Assembly (NCBI GenBank): GCA_030272155.1
Contig: CP126194.1
Location: 4,951,501-5,015,500 of the forward strand
Length of the DNA: 64,000 nt
Direction of reading: 5' to 3'
Origin: Tetradesmus obliquus
Taxonomy: Eukaryota > Chlorophyta > Chlorophyceae > Sphaeropleales > Scenedesmaceae
The translations under genes were made by a program, and so were the position numbers. A model generated the notes under the pieces. That model worked only from the letters and a program-made list of their open reading frames with translations, was not told the DNA's origin and searched no databases. Within the stretch, counting starts at the first letter, position 1; each line of letters opens with the position of its first letter. Positions 45,340-56,839 of the stretch are shown here, piece by piece.

Positions 45340-48055
45340 TCAAGGGCTCCCTGCATTGCCATCGACCGCCACACCCTCAGCGGCACTGCTGTAGTCCGAA
45401 CCCTCTGCACCAGCTAAGCTACCATCACCGACTCCAGCACCCAACCCTTGCGCCGCCTGGGGGCTTCCGCTGCTGCTGCCAGCACGTGGACCCTGCACTG
45501 CTTGGGCGCTGGCCCCATTACCAGCGCTGCGCCCAAAATTTGCAAACAGCGTGTTGGGGTTGACCAGGCGTGGATTGCCGTTCTCGTCGATGCCTCGCAC
45601 CTCCGCGTTGGTCTTGCCAGCTGCCAGGCCCAGCCTCTTCTGCGACTGGCGTGCCTGACGATTCAACTGGTTCGAAGTCACATCGCAGCTAACAACGGGC
45701 AGCCCTGTGTCCTGGGAGATGAATATTGCGGAGCAAGTGTTTGCCCCCACCAGTGTGCCACCTGCCATGTAGCGCCCCTCACACGCCTTTGGCACACTGC
45801 AGGATGCAATACAGAGGTTGTGCATATGAGACAGCTCAGCCCGGCACATGTATTGCTTTGACATCAGTTTTTGTGAATACAATGGTTGGTGATTTCAGGT
45901 AGGCGAGGCACCTGCACAGCTTGGCGATGCCAATGGCACCATGGCAACTGCTGCTTGCAGGAAACACGTGGAAGCCACGCTTGGGTGGCACTGATTTTGA
46001 AAAAGCGGTCGCAAAAACCATAATGCTATCATGAAACAGCTTATGCACCTGTACAGCACAGTGATGTAAATGCACATGGCTGTCCTGACTGCTGCTTGCA
46101 GGAAGCAGTTGAATGTACTTCAGCATGTGGTTTAGGCCATGAAATGCGATCATTCCATGATGCTGGTCTCACCATGTGATGGCTGCTCCCTTAGGGCACT
46201 GCAATGCATTGCAGGGATCTGCTGCACCGCTGCAATTGGCAGGCTTTGGGTTTGCTGCTCCTGGGCATTTGGTGGACAGCAGTCCAGCCAAGCCCTCGCC
46301 ATCTGTGCTGGTGCTCTGGCTGGGCCAGCGTGGGTAGGGAGGGCATGTGCTCATGCCCAGGTGCGGGCGCACGGAGTCAACAATACGTGGGTGTGCAATG
46401 GTGTAGGCACCATCACAACCAGCTGTAGGCTTGCTGGACAACAGCATCATGTACCTGCAGGGTTGCAGGGAGGGACAGCAGTTTGAGAAAGCCTGCAAGA
46501 CAGTGCAACTGAAGCAGCAATGGTCGCCTTGCAGGGCGTGCCATGCACAGGACATGACAGCTGCATCAACTGACACGCTGCGTGGCTGGTGCTTGCATCA
46601 GGCATGGCAAAGAACAGAAAGCAAGGCTGCAGATGTTGTGAATGCCATTCGGGATCCACAGCACTACATGTTGGTGCATGCAGGAGAGGCCAGGAGTGTT
46701 GAAGCGGCAAAGAACGCCATATGCACAGTCATCCAAGCAACATCCTACATGTATGTGGGTGTTGCATGTACATGTACATGCACATGTGCACATGCGTGCA
46801 CCGTGACAAACAAGTGCATCAGTGCATGCTCCAGCACGTGTACCTTGCTATCACCACGTTCCTGCATGGGTGCGTGCACTCACTCGAAGTAGGACCAGCA
46901 ACACCAAGATTCCCACCTGAAGCCATTGGTCACCTCGCAAGGTGCCAGTGTCTTGTTGTCGGCTTTGGGTTGTGGTGGCACCTTCACTGCCACCACGCAG
47001 CGGCTGATGCCCGACTTGGCATCTACATGGTTGCGCCTGCATGCGAGCGCACCCTTGTGCACACACTGCACAGCAACAAGCACAACGGTGTCTGCACTGG
47101 CTGGAACCTGCGTGGTGTTGCCTGCCGTGCTGTTGGATGTGCTGTTGGACGTCTTGTTGGCAAGCCTGTCAAATGCTTTGAAGTCAACCAACAGGTCGGG
47201 GCCAGTCCAAGACGCAGATGACAGGTTGCCTGCACGCTCCAACAGCTTCAGGGTGCTGTTTGATGGGGCGCAGATGATGCTTGCAGGCCCAGACGACACA
47301 ACCATGCCTGCGTTAGATGGCACACAGCAGAGCCGGTGAGCAAGTGGAGGAGCAGTAGAATACCAACAGCGGGTGGTAATCGCGGTTGTGCAGCGCAGCT
47401 AGAAACTGCTGTGGCATAGATGCCGTGGCCACCTGGAACTTGCAGGACAAGCTGACAATGAACAGCTGTGTATAGTATGGGCTATTGATGTGCTCCATGT
47501 CCGCAGCTTCCTGCGCGCAGCAAAGTGTGACCTGGCACAGCAGCTGCAGCAGCAAGTGTGACCTGGCACAGCAGCTGCATCTAGCTGCTTACCAGTGATC
47601 ACAATGTCAGCCTTCTCTGCAAGTCCTAGGTCCAAATTGACACGGCTGGGCTCAGCACAGTCGCCAACAGGACCATCACGCAGCACTGGCGAGTTGGTTG
47701 TGCCAGGCAGGGCAGAGCCTGCAGGGTTGCCCTGGAAAACGCTGCTGTCACGCAGGCCCTGCCGGAGTGGAGAATCTGGGGCTGCTGCTGTTGTTGCCAG
47801 ATCAATGCCCGATGGTTGCTGTGCTGCAGCAAGCTCCCCAAGAGCTGAGTTGGAGGCGGGAGGTGTCATTCTCAACCGGCTTTGCGAGGTGGGCAGGCCA
47901 TCATTGGATGGTGCTGTGCTGCCACTTTGGCTTGGTAGCTGGCTGTGATCAATTGGCCGTAGGCGCCCAAGCAGCCCCATCTGCCCCCATGCTGACGAGT
48001 TGAGCAGGAAGAAAAGTCCCAGCGCGATGCTGAGTCTTGGCAGGTGTAATGGCAT
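45340..48055 (-). CDS. Gene D: secreted Cys-containing protein of unknown family
   Basis: Four exons: 48055-47593, 47307-46917, 46454-46173, 45796-45340; 1593 nt, 530 residues, phases match. The N terminus is a good signal peptide (MPLHLPRLSIALGLFFLLNS, then SAWGQ). About 130 residues of Ser/Pro/Ala-rich sequence follow. Exons 2-4 contain about a dozen scattered Cys (for example CVHKGALACRRNHVDAKSG and PANCSGAADPCNALQCPKG) and several sequons (NST, NLS, NKT, NTT). The C terminus is Gly/Ser/Ala-rich. There is no transmembrane segment and no WGW module, so it is not a paralogue of genes A-C, although it shares secretion and position. I do not recognise a family; extracellular matrix protein is an inference from composition only. 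Confidence 0.7.
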
Positions 48056-48554
48056 GATGACTGCTGTGGGGGGTGATGGCGCTGCTCGTGCTGATGCTGG
48101 TGCTGCTGGCTCTTGCTGCTGCTGATGATGCTACTGCTGGCGGGACAATCGGTGCTTACAAGCGTGAACAAGCGGTAGTTTGTCGGCATGGTACCTGGGG
48201 CTGCCGCGCTGGGCACGTAGCTGCAGCTGCCCGTCCAGAGTTGGCGCTGGTTCGAGTCTCCCATGGTGATCTTGGATGTTGCCAAAAGCCGCGGAAGCGA
48301 GCTTGCATCGTCAATGGTCATGTTTAGTTGCGAACGTCGTTAGTGATCGTCGGTTGCACAAGAGAAGTTGGCTGCATTGCAGGGTGACAGTACTGCTGTT
48401 ATTCTTTGCCTGCCAGCCCGCCGTGCATGCATGCATGTCCCATGAAGAGTTTCAAAAGCATCATCACAGCGGTTAAGGACGCTTCTGTCCAACAACTGCC
48501 TGCGTTGCCTTCAACCAGCAAGCAAGTTCACATCAAGCAGAGCATTGATCAGTC
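48056..48554. promoter_or_regulatory. Divergent promoter region of gene D and the TMEM14-like gene
   Basis: About 500 bases separate two divergent starts. I see no clear TATA box. The GGTTCGAGTCTCCC stretch at 48249 resembles a tRNA B box but no cloverleaf can be formed around it. Confidence 0.4.
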
Positions 48555-49596
48555 ATGAAGACCGCTCTGTTATGTTCAGGAGCAGCTCAAAGTTGCTGTC
48601 ATACCAACAGGCACGCCGTGCGCCGGCCAGCAGTAGTGCCCCGGCCTCTGGTGACCAGACCAGCACAACAACGTTCGCGATCGCTGCGTGTGCGCGCACA
48701 GGTGCTGCACCTTCCTTCAATAGTCTGATATAGACATCTTGATCGCATATATGGGGGCTGACGTGTGTGTCTGCTGTAGGCTGACCCACATGCTGGCCAC
48801 GCCAAGCTGCATGACTTCTGCATGACCATACCTTACGGCGGCATCGCACTGCTGAGTGGCATGTTGGCACTGGTGTTCAAAGCACCAGCTGTGGGGCTGC
48901 AGCTGGTGGGCGCTGGCGTGGTGATCTCCCTGTGCTCACTGCTGAGCATCAAGGCGTGGAAGGGACGCAGCAGCTCAACACCCTACACACTAGTGTGTGC
49001 AGGTGCGTTGATAGCATTGCTGGACTGACATCGGGGGTTAGCATGGCAGGAGTTCACCCTTTACAAGTCATGGGGGCTTGAGCACAGCAGCAGTGGAACA
49101 AGCCTCTTCCACCCAAACAGAATAACCACTGCCAGGGTGACAGTCGTTGAACAAAGCATTTGCATAGCAGGAGATGTGTTTTGCCAGTGCTGCTTTGACA
49201 CAGATGTAAGTAGTCAGTAGCACTACAGTAATAGCAGCACAGTTTGGCAGATTTTGTGCCGTTCTTTATGCAGCTTTCTATGGCAGCAAACACGCTCCAC
49301 TGCTGTTCAGCGCAGCAGCAGATGAATCAGTTTTGGCTGTTCAAAGAATATGAAGTATATAGTTGAAGAAGCACTAGTACAACACAGCTGGTATACATTG
49401 CACCTGCTGATCCTTCTTTGCTGCAGGTAGTTCTGGGTGGATTGCTTACCAGATGTGGCAGCGTGTGCAGGCAAGCGTCGCACCAGTGCCGTCAGGCATC
49501 CTCCTGGCGCTGTCAGCAGCACTAGCAGTGTTTTGCGTGTACAACATCATTGCTGGAGGCAACCCACCCCCAGCTCAAAAGGCGCCAGCAGCCTGA
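48555..49596 (+). CDS. Plastid TMEM14/FAX-like membrane protein
   Basis: Three exons: 48555-48701, 48780-49002, 49427-49596; 540 nt, 179 residues, phases match. The first exon is a complete transit-peptide-like segment, Arg/Ala/Val-rich and ending RSRSLRVRAQ, typical of algal chloroplast targeting. The mature part begins near HAKLHDFCMTIPYGGIALLS, which is the diagnostic start of the TMEM14 family (plant HDFCxTIPYG). Four hydrophobic helices follow, with the conserved SIKAWKGR loop, a WxAYQMWQR motif and the usual YNIIAGGN end. Plant plastid members (FAX proteins) export fatty acids across the inner envelope; this assignment to lipid export is by family, not proven. Length is normal for plastid members. 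Confidence 0.88.
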
Positions 49597-51467
49597 GCTG
49601 GGCCACTCGGAGCAGCCAGCATCTGGCACTGCTGCAGCAGAGTCGGCTGGTTCATGCCGATAAGAGTGAGTGTCAGCAGGCGCTAGTGAGTACTCGCAGC
49701 TGTGATACGCTGCTGCTTGCCAGATGAGCTGCTGATAAGCTCCTGCTGTGCCTAGCCTGTCTAAGGATGTGAGCACTGAGTGTTTTGCATAACATTGCAG
49801 TGTGGATGTGTGACTCTTGATCTGTTTTCTGTATTGTGTTTATATTCTACTGGTGTTCTGCTTCATGGTCTAGCCGTCAATGATCATCTTTCTTGTTCTT
49901 GGCGCACTTGCTGCATTGCTATCCTCCAGCAGTGGCGCTTGCTTTATGCGTGCGCAGCACTCTATGTGCGGCTGGGTACAGTGCACGGCAGCGAGTGCTG
50001 AGGATAGCAGTTTGTTCAGATGTGAGTGGTGTGCTGCCATGCATGCAACGTACATGCTGTGTCAGGTGCGCCTCTGTATCACCCACACTGCATACCACAG
50101 CCTGGGTCCCTGTGCATTGTGCACCAGTGTGTGGGCTGCAGCGCACATGTCAACCATGTTCATCCTCATGTTGTCAGTTTGTGTGAAAAGGCAGTTTCAG
50201 CGTGGTCAATGCACAACTGCGCACCTGCAAGCAATGCTGTGTGTGTGGCGGCAGCGATAGCTTCAGCATCAAGAACCCCGTAATGGCCCGTAGGTCGCAG
50301 CTTGGTGCCTGTGCCGTACCGCTTAGTGCCTATGCCATAATGCAGTGCATTCCTGTAGATTCAACTGAGCTCACATATTGCGTATTTGAGATTGCACGAG
50401 CTTTCATGTGTGCCGTGTGTTTTGGCGCTCATGCATCACGTGCCACTGCATTGGACACACCGTTGTTGCCGCTTGTATAGGCGCTGTGTTAAGAGGCGCC
50501 GTGTCGAGGGCGGAATTCTGGCGTATGGTTGGGTGGCGGCCGATGGTTGCTTAGTGTTGTGCATGCTGCACTGTACACCCGGGCTCGTTGCGCTTGCATG
50601 TTGCTGGTTGCCAGAGTGTAATTGTTCCACTGGCAGGTGCATACTTTGTCCTATCACCAACCTGCTATAACCGTGCACAGAACGTTCTAGCAGCCATCAT
50701 GTACCTGGGTATTAATAACACAGCATACAACCGGCAATAACCCTGCGCGTCTTTGAAGCCGACTCGCAACCAGCACCCGGTCGTCCATCATCAGCCGCAC
50801 CATGCAACACCTGACGTTGGGAAATCATGCACATTCGCGCAGTGCTTCAGCGCACTCTGATAATGACCCGGTCTCTTCAAACACTAAACACAAAAAAAGA
50901 CTAAACACACCGCCTCCCTGCAAATTGGCCGGCAGCTCAACAGCAAATGTAAAGTTGACACAACATCAGGGCCACACAAGGACATCCTGTGTCAACAGCA
51001 ACCACCAAACTTTGGCAACTCTGCCGTATGCCATGCTGTGCATGACCACACTGGTGCATGCACGACAGCCGCCCTGAGTTACACGCATCACAAAACACTT
51101 CGACATGGATAGACAGTCAGCTGCAGCATCGTGCTGCGCATGCGCTGGGGCCCGGTCTCATGCCCTCCCATCATGCGCAGCGGCAGCGTCCCGATCATGA
51201 TGATCACATGCATGCATGGGCCCGGTTGGGTGAGTGTGGTGCACGGCATGTGCCTGCTGAACAGTGCTGCGCAACACATCAACACAACATAGTTTACACA
51301 GTGTGTTGCCTGACAGCAGCACGTGGCTGGTGTCATCCAGGCGACCTATGGCGGGGTGTACGGGTTGAAACGTAAGCCTTGACGCAGGTTTGGCGCACAC
51401 ACTCCGAGTACTACTCGGATCCTAGTAGGATGAATCAGCATGTGTTGCAGCTGCTGCAGCAGCGCCC
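49597..51467. other. Gene-free region between convergent genes
   Basis: The TMEM14-like gene and the methyltransferase both end here. I see no supported coding exon and no striking repeat. Long 3' untranslated regions are likely. Confidence 0.5.
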
Positions 51468-53447
51468 TCAGCCATCTGTGCTGCTGAGCGGCACTGGCTC
51501 CTTTGCCATGATGAGTGACAGCGGTGTGATCACTGTCAGCTTGGCCTCGCTGCTGTCCTGCAGCCAGCAAAACACACATGCCCAGCAGCCAGTTGTGCCA
51601 TGCCACAGCAGTAGTGGCGCAGCGGAATGCCATGCGTGAACATCATGTAGCGGACAAGCATCACGCATACAAACACAGCCGCCTTGCAGGACACACATTT
51701 CAGCCATAACACCGCGACACATCGTCGTGTGGTCTGCCCTGCCAGTGCTGCTGTCGGCAGTAAGCGCTTGTGCTTCTGTTTTCAGCAGCAGCAGGCAGCT
51801 CACCGTTGCACCAAGCACAGCCAGCAGCTGTTCCTTGAACTCCACCAGTGGGTCTAGCCGCTCAGGGTGCTGCGTCCTGTACGTCTCATATGCAGACCAG
51901 CTCTGCAGGTAGCCCAGCTGCATGCGGCATGACAACAAGCAGTGCAAGGTTACAGCAGCATGGCATGGCTGCAATGTTCGCACTATCACGGCAGACGACA
52001 GTGACAAGACACGGCCGTCAGCTACTGCAGCAGCACTCATACTCAGTGACGCTATGCGCTGCAGTTTTGCCTTGCACCTCCGCCCAACCTTGATGCCATC
52101 GTACACGGGCCATCCCTCTCAACCATTGGGTTCACGTCCATGCTAGCCCCCTGCCTCGCTCACATCAACTAACTTGCTGTCAGGTTGGTAGCACTTCTCA
52201 AAGGAGCAAAATCACACCCAAGTGCCCACTGCCCCATCACACCGACACCGCTGCGTATAGGCTAAAACCTTCAACTGCTTGCGCCCCACCAGGCCGTCCA
52301 CGCTCTGCGTACCGCCCACTGCTCAATGCACATCGCGCATATGCTTGCCCACAGCGCGCTCCTACCGCCACGCAGCAGCACTCACCAGGCCGTCCACGCT
52401 CTGCTCCTGCTGCGTCTCCAGCTCGCGCCGCACCGCCAGCCCAAAGTGCTCCAGCCCCGGCTCTATGCCGCGGTACCCGGCCTCCACCAGCCGCCGCCGC
52501 TCAGCCCAGTAGGGCCCCAGCACGCCCTGGTACAGCTGCAGCAGCAGCGCCTGGCGGCAGCAGCAGCAGCAGCAGGTGCAGCAGCAGTGCGCTGTTGGCA
52601 AGCAGTGTGCACTGTTCCAGGACGTTGCTTGCGAGATACTCTCCTGCCTCCAGCTCTGCCATTTGGCACAAGCATATATTGTTGCACACCACAATGGCAT
52701 CGAAGAATCACGGACGCAGCACTCCAACGATGATTGAAACCGCACTCACGCGCATTTGCCGTCGCAGACACAGCATTCGGCTGTGTGTGCTCACCTGCGC
52801 AGGGTGCTGCCGGTGGTTGAGGATGGGCAGGCTGTAGGTCCAGGCTGCAAAGGTGCCGCTTGGCTTTAGAATGCGCCGCACCTCCTGGTAAAACTCCTCA
52901 TGCTGGAACCTGTGCGTGTGTCATAAGAGCAAGTGCGTGTCAAAGAGATGGTTTAGACGGATGCTGCAGGCATGTGGGGCCACATGTAACGGCGCGGCGC
53001 AGTGCAGCAGTGCTCTGGCATGGACACGACTCATCTACCCGTGTCGCCTGTGAACCACATGTTGAGTTGAGCGAGACATGCGTTGGCAACTGACAAGATA
53101 CACGCATGCCTTGCGCAGCGCTTGCAGGAGCTGCCCAGAAGAGGTGCAGGCATGATTTGCACACATTGTGTGCATGCTTCTCTTCCCCGTGAACAGCAGA
53201 TAGCCCACATGACGGAAGCTCCAGGGGCTCACCAGTGCAGTGCTTGTGCCACCGTGACAAGATCTGCGCATTGGTCTGGAAGGCCGGTCTCATGTGCGTC
53301 TCCTTGCTGGTACTCTATGTTGGGCATCTGCTTGGCATGCTGCAGCTGCTCCTGGCTTCCATCCTGGCCGATGACCTTATCATACAGTTCTGCAGGTGCA
53401 ACGGAGTGCTGCAAAGTGAGTCGCAGCAGCAGTAGCAGTAGCAGTAT

Positions 53448-53505
<58 letters not shown>

Positions 53506-53510
53506 GTGTC

Positions 53511-53542
<32 letters not shown>

Positions 53543-53853
53543 TGCTGTCATCAGCAGCGCCCCTCTCTCGTAACCCGCTAGCTTCGAAACCTTGTTTCTG
53601 TTTTGACGCTTCTTGCTCGCAGCTGAAACAGAACCGAAAGACAGCTACAAGTTGTTCTGCAAATGCTAGCCATTTGCCAACCTGCGAGAGCTGTCGTAGC
53701 CTGTCCACTGCCGCATGCTATGTCAACCGCCAGTGACCTTGCACCTCCAGAAAAGTCTAAGATGTTTGAGTACAGCTCTGTCGGATAGGCCGGTCGGTGC
53801 TTAGCATAGCACAGGGCCTGGTTGGCTCCTGAGAAGAGTTTGGCGCAGGTCAT
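51468..53853 (-). CDS. Type-11 SAM-dependent methyltransferase
   Basis: Six exons: 53853-53682, 53389-53233, 52909-52795, 52550-52386, 51917-51804, 51557-51468; 813 nt, 270 residues, phases match. Motif I is VDIACGSGQAT in exon 1, preceded by YAKHRPAYPTELY. The acidic residue that would bind the SAM ribose lies in VIGQDGSQEQL, the QQGDAHETGLPDQCADLVTV stretch gives motifs II-III, and AQALHWF is typical of this family. The later LGPYWAERRRLVEAGYRGI and LQSWSAYETY segments match the C-terminal part of trans-aconitate-type methyltransferases (yeast Crg1/Tmt1 relatives). The natural substrate is unknown, probably a small carboxylate or lipid. No targeting peptide is evident. Intron 1 carries a long CAG array. 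Confidence 0.88.
53448..53503. repeat. CAG triplet array in intron 1 of the methyltransferase
   Basis: About eighteen uninterrupted CAG units, followed by a second shorter array at 53515-53545. On the minus (sense) strand it is CTG and sits upstream of the exon 2 acceptor. Confidence 0.92.
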
Positions 53854-54034
53854 CCTGGATCTCAACCCCAGTACTTTCACTTAGCGCGAATACTGTTTGT
53901 TCAATGTTTCTTTCTTTTGCGACCACCTTACAATTGCTGTCGCCTCCCATACACATGTACGAAGTCCGCCTGTGCCCAAACCACAGCCACAGTGTAACCA
54001 GTGTGACAGCTTCTGGCCTCACTCCTAGGGCTTT

Positions 54035-54112
54035 GGTCACTGTCTTCTTTCACTGTCTTCTTCTTCTTCGTCTTCTTCTTCTTCTTCCTCTTCTTCCTCT
54101 TCTTCCTCTTCA
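54035..54112. repeat. CTT/CTTCCT microsatellite overlapping a stop codon
   Basis: TTCTTC and TTCTTCCTC units run up to the stop codon (54110-54112) of the neighbouring minus-strand gene, so the 3' untranslated region starts directly with GAA/GAGGAA repeats. Confidence 0.85.
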
Positions 54113-56253
54113 CCGTATTCCAGCGGCACCCACAGCCTGCCACAGGTCCTGCCAGGTGTTCTTCTCGATCGTCTCTACGCCGTGCAGCTGCACCGCCCTC
54201 TCCAGCACTGCAGCAGACAGCAGTGATAAGGCAGGTCTGGAATGTCAGCACTCAAACCGTTGAGCTGTTGGATGTCACACCAACTTCGGGTCCACAGCGG
54301 CCGCAGGAAACCCTCACTTGTGTCACATGTGGCGTCGGCACAGCTACTAGCTGCTAGTAGCAGCTCTAATGCGGGCGCTGCAGCAACCACCTTGCCTGTT
54401 ACCGCCATCACCGGCATGCCAGCTTGCTATGACTTTGGTTGCTCACCTGCGCGTGTCAGCTGCCGCCACTCAGGTGCAGCCAGGGGGTGGCTGCTGCCAG
54501 CCAGGGGGTCCTGCAGCCCTGGCTGCAGCCCTGGGCGGTGCCTGCAGTGCCAGCACAATGCACCAATGCAGGTGCCACGTTTCCCGGAAAAGATGGTCAG
54601 ATTGTGCTACAAGGATGCTCTTGCAGGCGCAGAATACAATTACTGCGCAGGTGAGCATATGCGTGCATCGTTTGAGTTTGAGCACCTGCCGCGTTATAAC
54701 CAAGCTGCATACGGCCGAAGTCCTGGCGCCCTGCTGCTGACACAGCAGCAACACAGTGGAGCGCCCTTTTTGCCGCATGCAGGACGATCGTATAGTATGC
54801 ACGAGTACTGTCACGGCACCTTGATGTCACAAAATACTTTTTCTTCAGTGGTCAACAATGCAGCGACATTTGACAGCCCAGGTACCAGGCCACCCCTCAC
54901 CCTGCAGCGTCCACCTCTGGTGTCAGGCCTGCACAGCATATGCGACACAGCAGAATATTGCTTCGATACACAAGTGCAGGGCTGCAGCTACTTGCAGGCG
55001 TGCAATTGCGCAGATGACAGGCGTGCAGGGCTTTGTTGAAGTAGCAGCTGCTGAAGTGAGGCGAGCAAAGGCCCCTCACCTGCTGCTGCCATGGCAGCCG
55101 TGTGCTGCTCAAAGGAGGTGTTGATGTTGTAGCGCGCAGAGACTCCTGCACACATGCCACACACCATGGCATGCGGGTGACATTGCTGCCTGAGAAATTG
55201 AGCAGGCTCTTGCACCTGCTGGTCAGCATGTACACAACCATGCAAGCACACATATGGCACAGTCCATGCTTGTGGTGGCCACAGCTTGGCACATGTGTAC
55301 ATGCATGTAGAGCATTGGAGTGCACTGAGAGGCTCACGGAATGCAGCTGCAGCGCTGCCTGTCGCACTATGTCACTGCATCGTGTGCTTACCTACCTGTG
55401 CGCTCCAGCTGCTGGTCGACTCCTGGCTGCTGCCTGCAGTACCGCACCAAGCCCGACCACTTCTCCCGGTTGGCCTGACAGCAGCACCAGGCAAGGCAAG
55501 ATGGCAGCCGGACTTGTGATCACTGCAGTTGCTGTGGCAGCATGTGCTCAGGCCATCCACTGACTCATTAGCCGCAGTTGTAGCTGCAGCAGCAATCGCT
55601 ACATGCACGAGGTCCTCTGCTGACTTGACAAAGCCTGCTGGCGTTGCTCAGCTGGCAGGTGCAACCTTAGGTACAATCAAATGATGTATCCTTGCATCAA
55701 TGTCGCGTGCTGCAGCTCTCACCACAGTCAGCGGCTCTGGTGCTGGCGGGTGGGGCAGCAGCTGGCCACCAGGGTGGCGGTACAGCCTGGGGCCGTGCTC
55801 ATGCAGCCTGGCAGTGGCAGCACCATGCAGCAACAGCAGTGACAGCTTGGCAGGGTCAGCTGGCTGGCTGTTGCAAGCACCACACAGCAGCGCCCTGCCT
55901 ACCAGGGAGCAAGCATAACCAAAGCAACAGCAAGGCAGTTTCACAGTAGCTGGGTAACCAGGTGACTTGGCAGGCTAGCCTGTTGTTGGGCTGGCAGTGT
56001 TTGGAGCCACTGCTGCTGTGAGTGCTTGCTGCTGCGCCACAACAAAATAGGCAGGAGGAGCTTACCTGTGGGCATGCTGCCTCTGCAGCCGCGCAAGCTC
56101 AGCTGCCACAGCAGCTTCTGATGGTGTGCTCACAGGTGTAGCTGCCTCTGTTGCATGTGGCGGTTGTCGCTGTTGTGATGGCTCCCTTGCACCTGCAGGT
56201 GCTGCTGCTGCTGCTGCTGCCTCCCGCTGCAGGTAGTCTGAAAGCCGTGGCAT
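54110..56253 (-). CDS. Unrecognised 219-residue protein
   Basis: Six exons: 56253-56066, 55867-55723, 55474-55396, 55145-55080, 54530-54447, 54207-54110; 660 nt, phases match, which is the main support. The N terminus is MPRLSDYLQREAAAAAAAPA, followed by a Gln/Pro/Ala-rich linker and a short helix (ELARLQRQHAH). The middle has LYRHPGGQLLPHPPAPEPL; exons 3-4 read as a charged helical segment (REKWSGLVRYCRQQPGV, then ARYNINTSFEQHTAAMAAAG); the end is LERAVQLHGVETIEKNTWQD. I do not know a family with these motifs. No signal peptide or membrane segment. It lies head-to-tail with the methyltransferase, 257 bases upstream of its start, and divergently to SURF1. Confidence 0.6.
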
Positions 56254-56839
56254 TGGTAGTGCAAGTTTGTGGCTGGGCGGTTAATGAAACAGCGTGCCTG
56301 TTTGCTGCAAAGTGCTATTGCTGGCCGTCTCACAGTTTACAATCAGTCTTGGCCAATGCAAGTGCTAAGCACTGAATGGTTGGAGTCGCTGCAGCATCTG
56401 CCTCGGCCTGCTCAAACTTTGACAACACGAGGGCTTGGGCAGCCAAATGCCAGCATATTTCTTCACTTGAGCAAAATCCGTGATGACCTGATTGCAAAGC
56501 ACGCTGAATTCCTGGGAACCAGGGTCCAGCTGGTACTGCTCATGGTGAAGTACAGATGGACGACCCGTTCACTTGTCACTACCTTGTAATAAGTGTCATG
56601 CTTGATTGTTGAGCTTGTTGAGGACATGCACTATGTGCGATGTAAGTCACTGAATCGCCTTTGAATAACCTATCCATTCAAGAACGCTCGGGAACGCATC
56701 GCTGAAGCTGTTCTGGGATCGCATATGCGCCAAGCCACACGTTGGTGAACCGTGACATAACTAAAAACTGTATTGTTGGTGCTGTGATAACACTCATCTG
56801 CATTTTTTAAGGGCTGAGCCCCAAGGACATCCAGCCAGC
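56254..56839. promoter_or_regulatory. Divergent region between the unknown gene and SURF1
   Basis: It should hold both promoters and possibly a first SURF1 exon with the mitochondrial presequence. A plus-strand 107-codon frame (56269-56589) has no recognisable features. Confidence 0.4.

Noticed and set aside
47309-47592. Coding use of the frame with VATASMPQQFLAALHNRDYH in gene D
   Set aside because: It lies between a GTAAGC donor and a TAACGCAG acceptor that join in phase; in the frame of exon 1 it would hit a stop, so it is treated as intron.
48240-48275. tRNA-like B box GGTTCGAGTCTCCC
   Set aside because: The flanking bases do not form a T-stem, acceptor stem or anticodon arm, and no A box lies at the right distance.
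51058-51375. Plus-strand frames downstream of the TMEM14-like gene
   Set aside because: No splice logic, no family resemblance, and they lie in the shared 3' region of two convergent genes.
53229-53708. Minus-strand frame with a long poly-Leu stretch
   Set aside because: It is the methyltransferase exons read through an unspliced intron; the poly-Leu comes from the CTG array inside intron 1.
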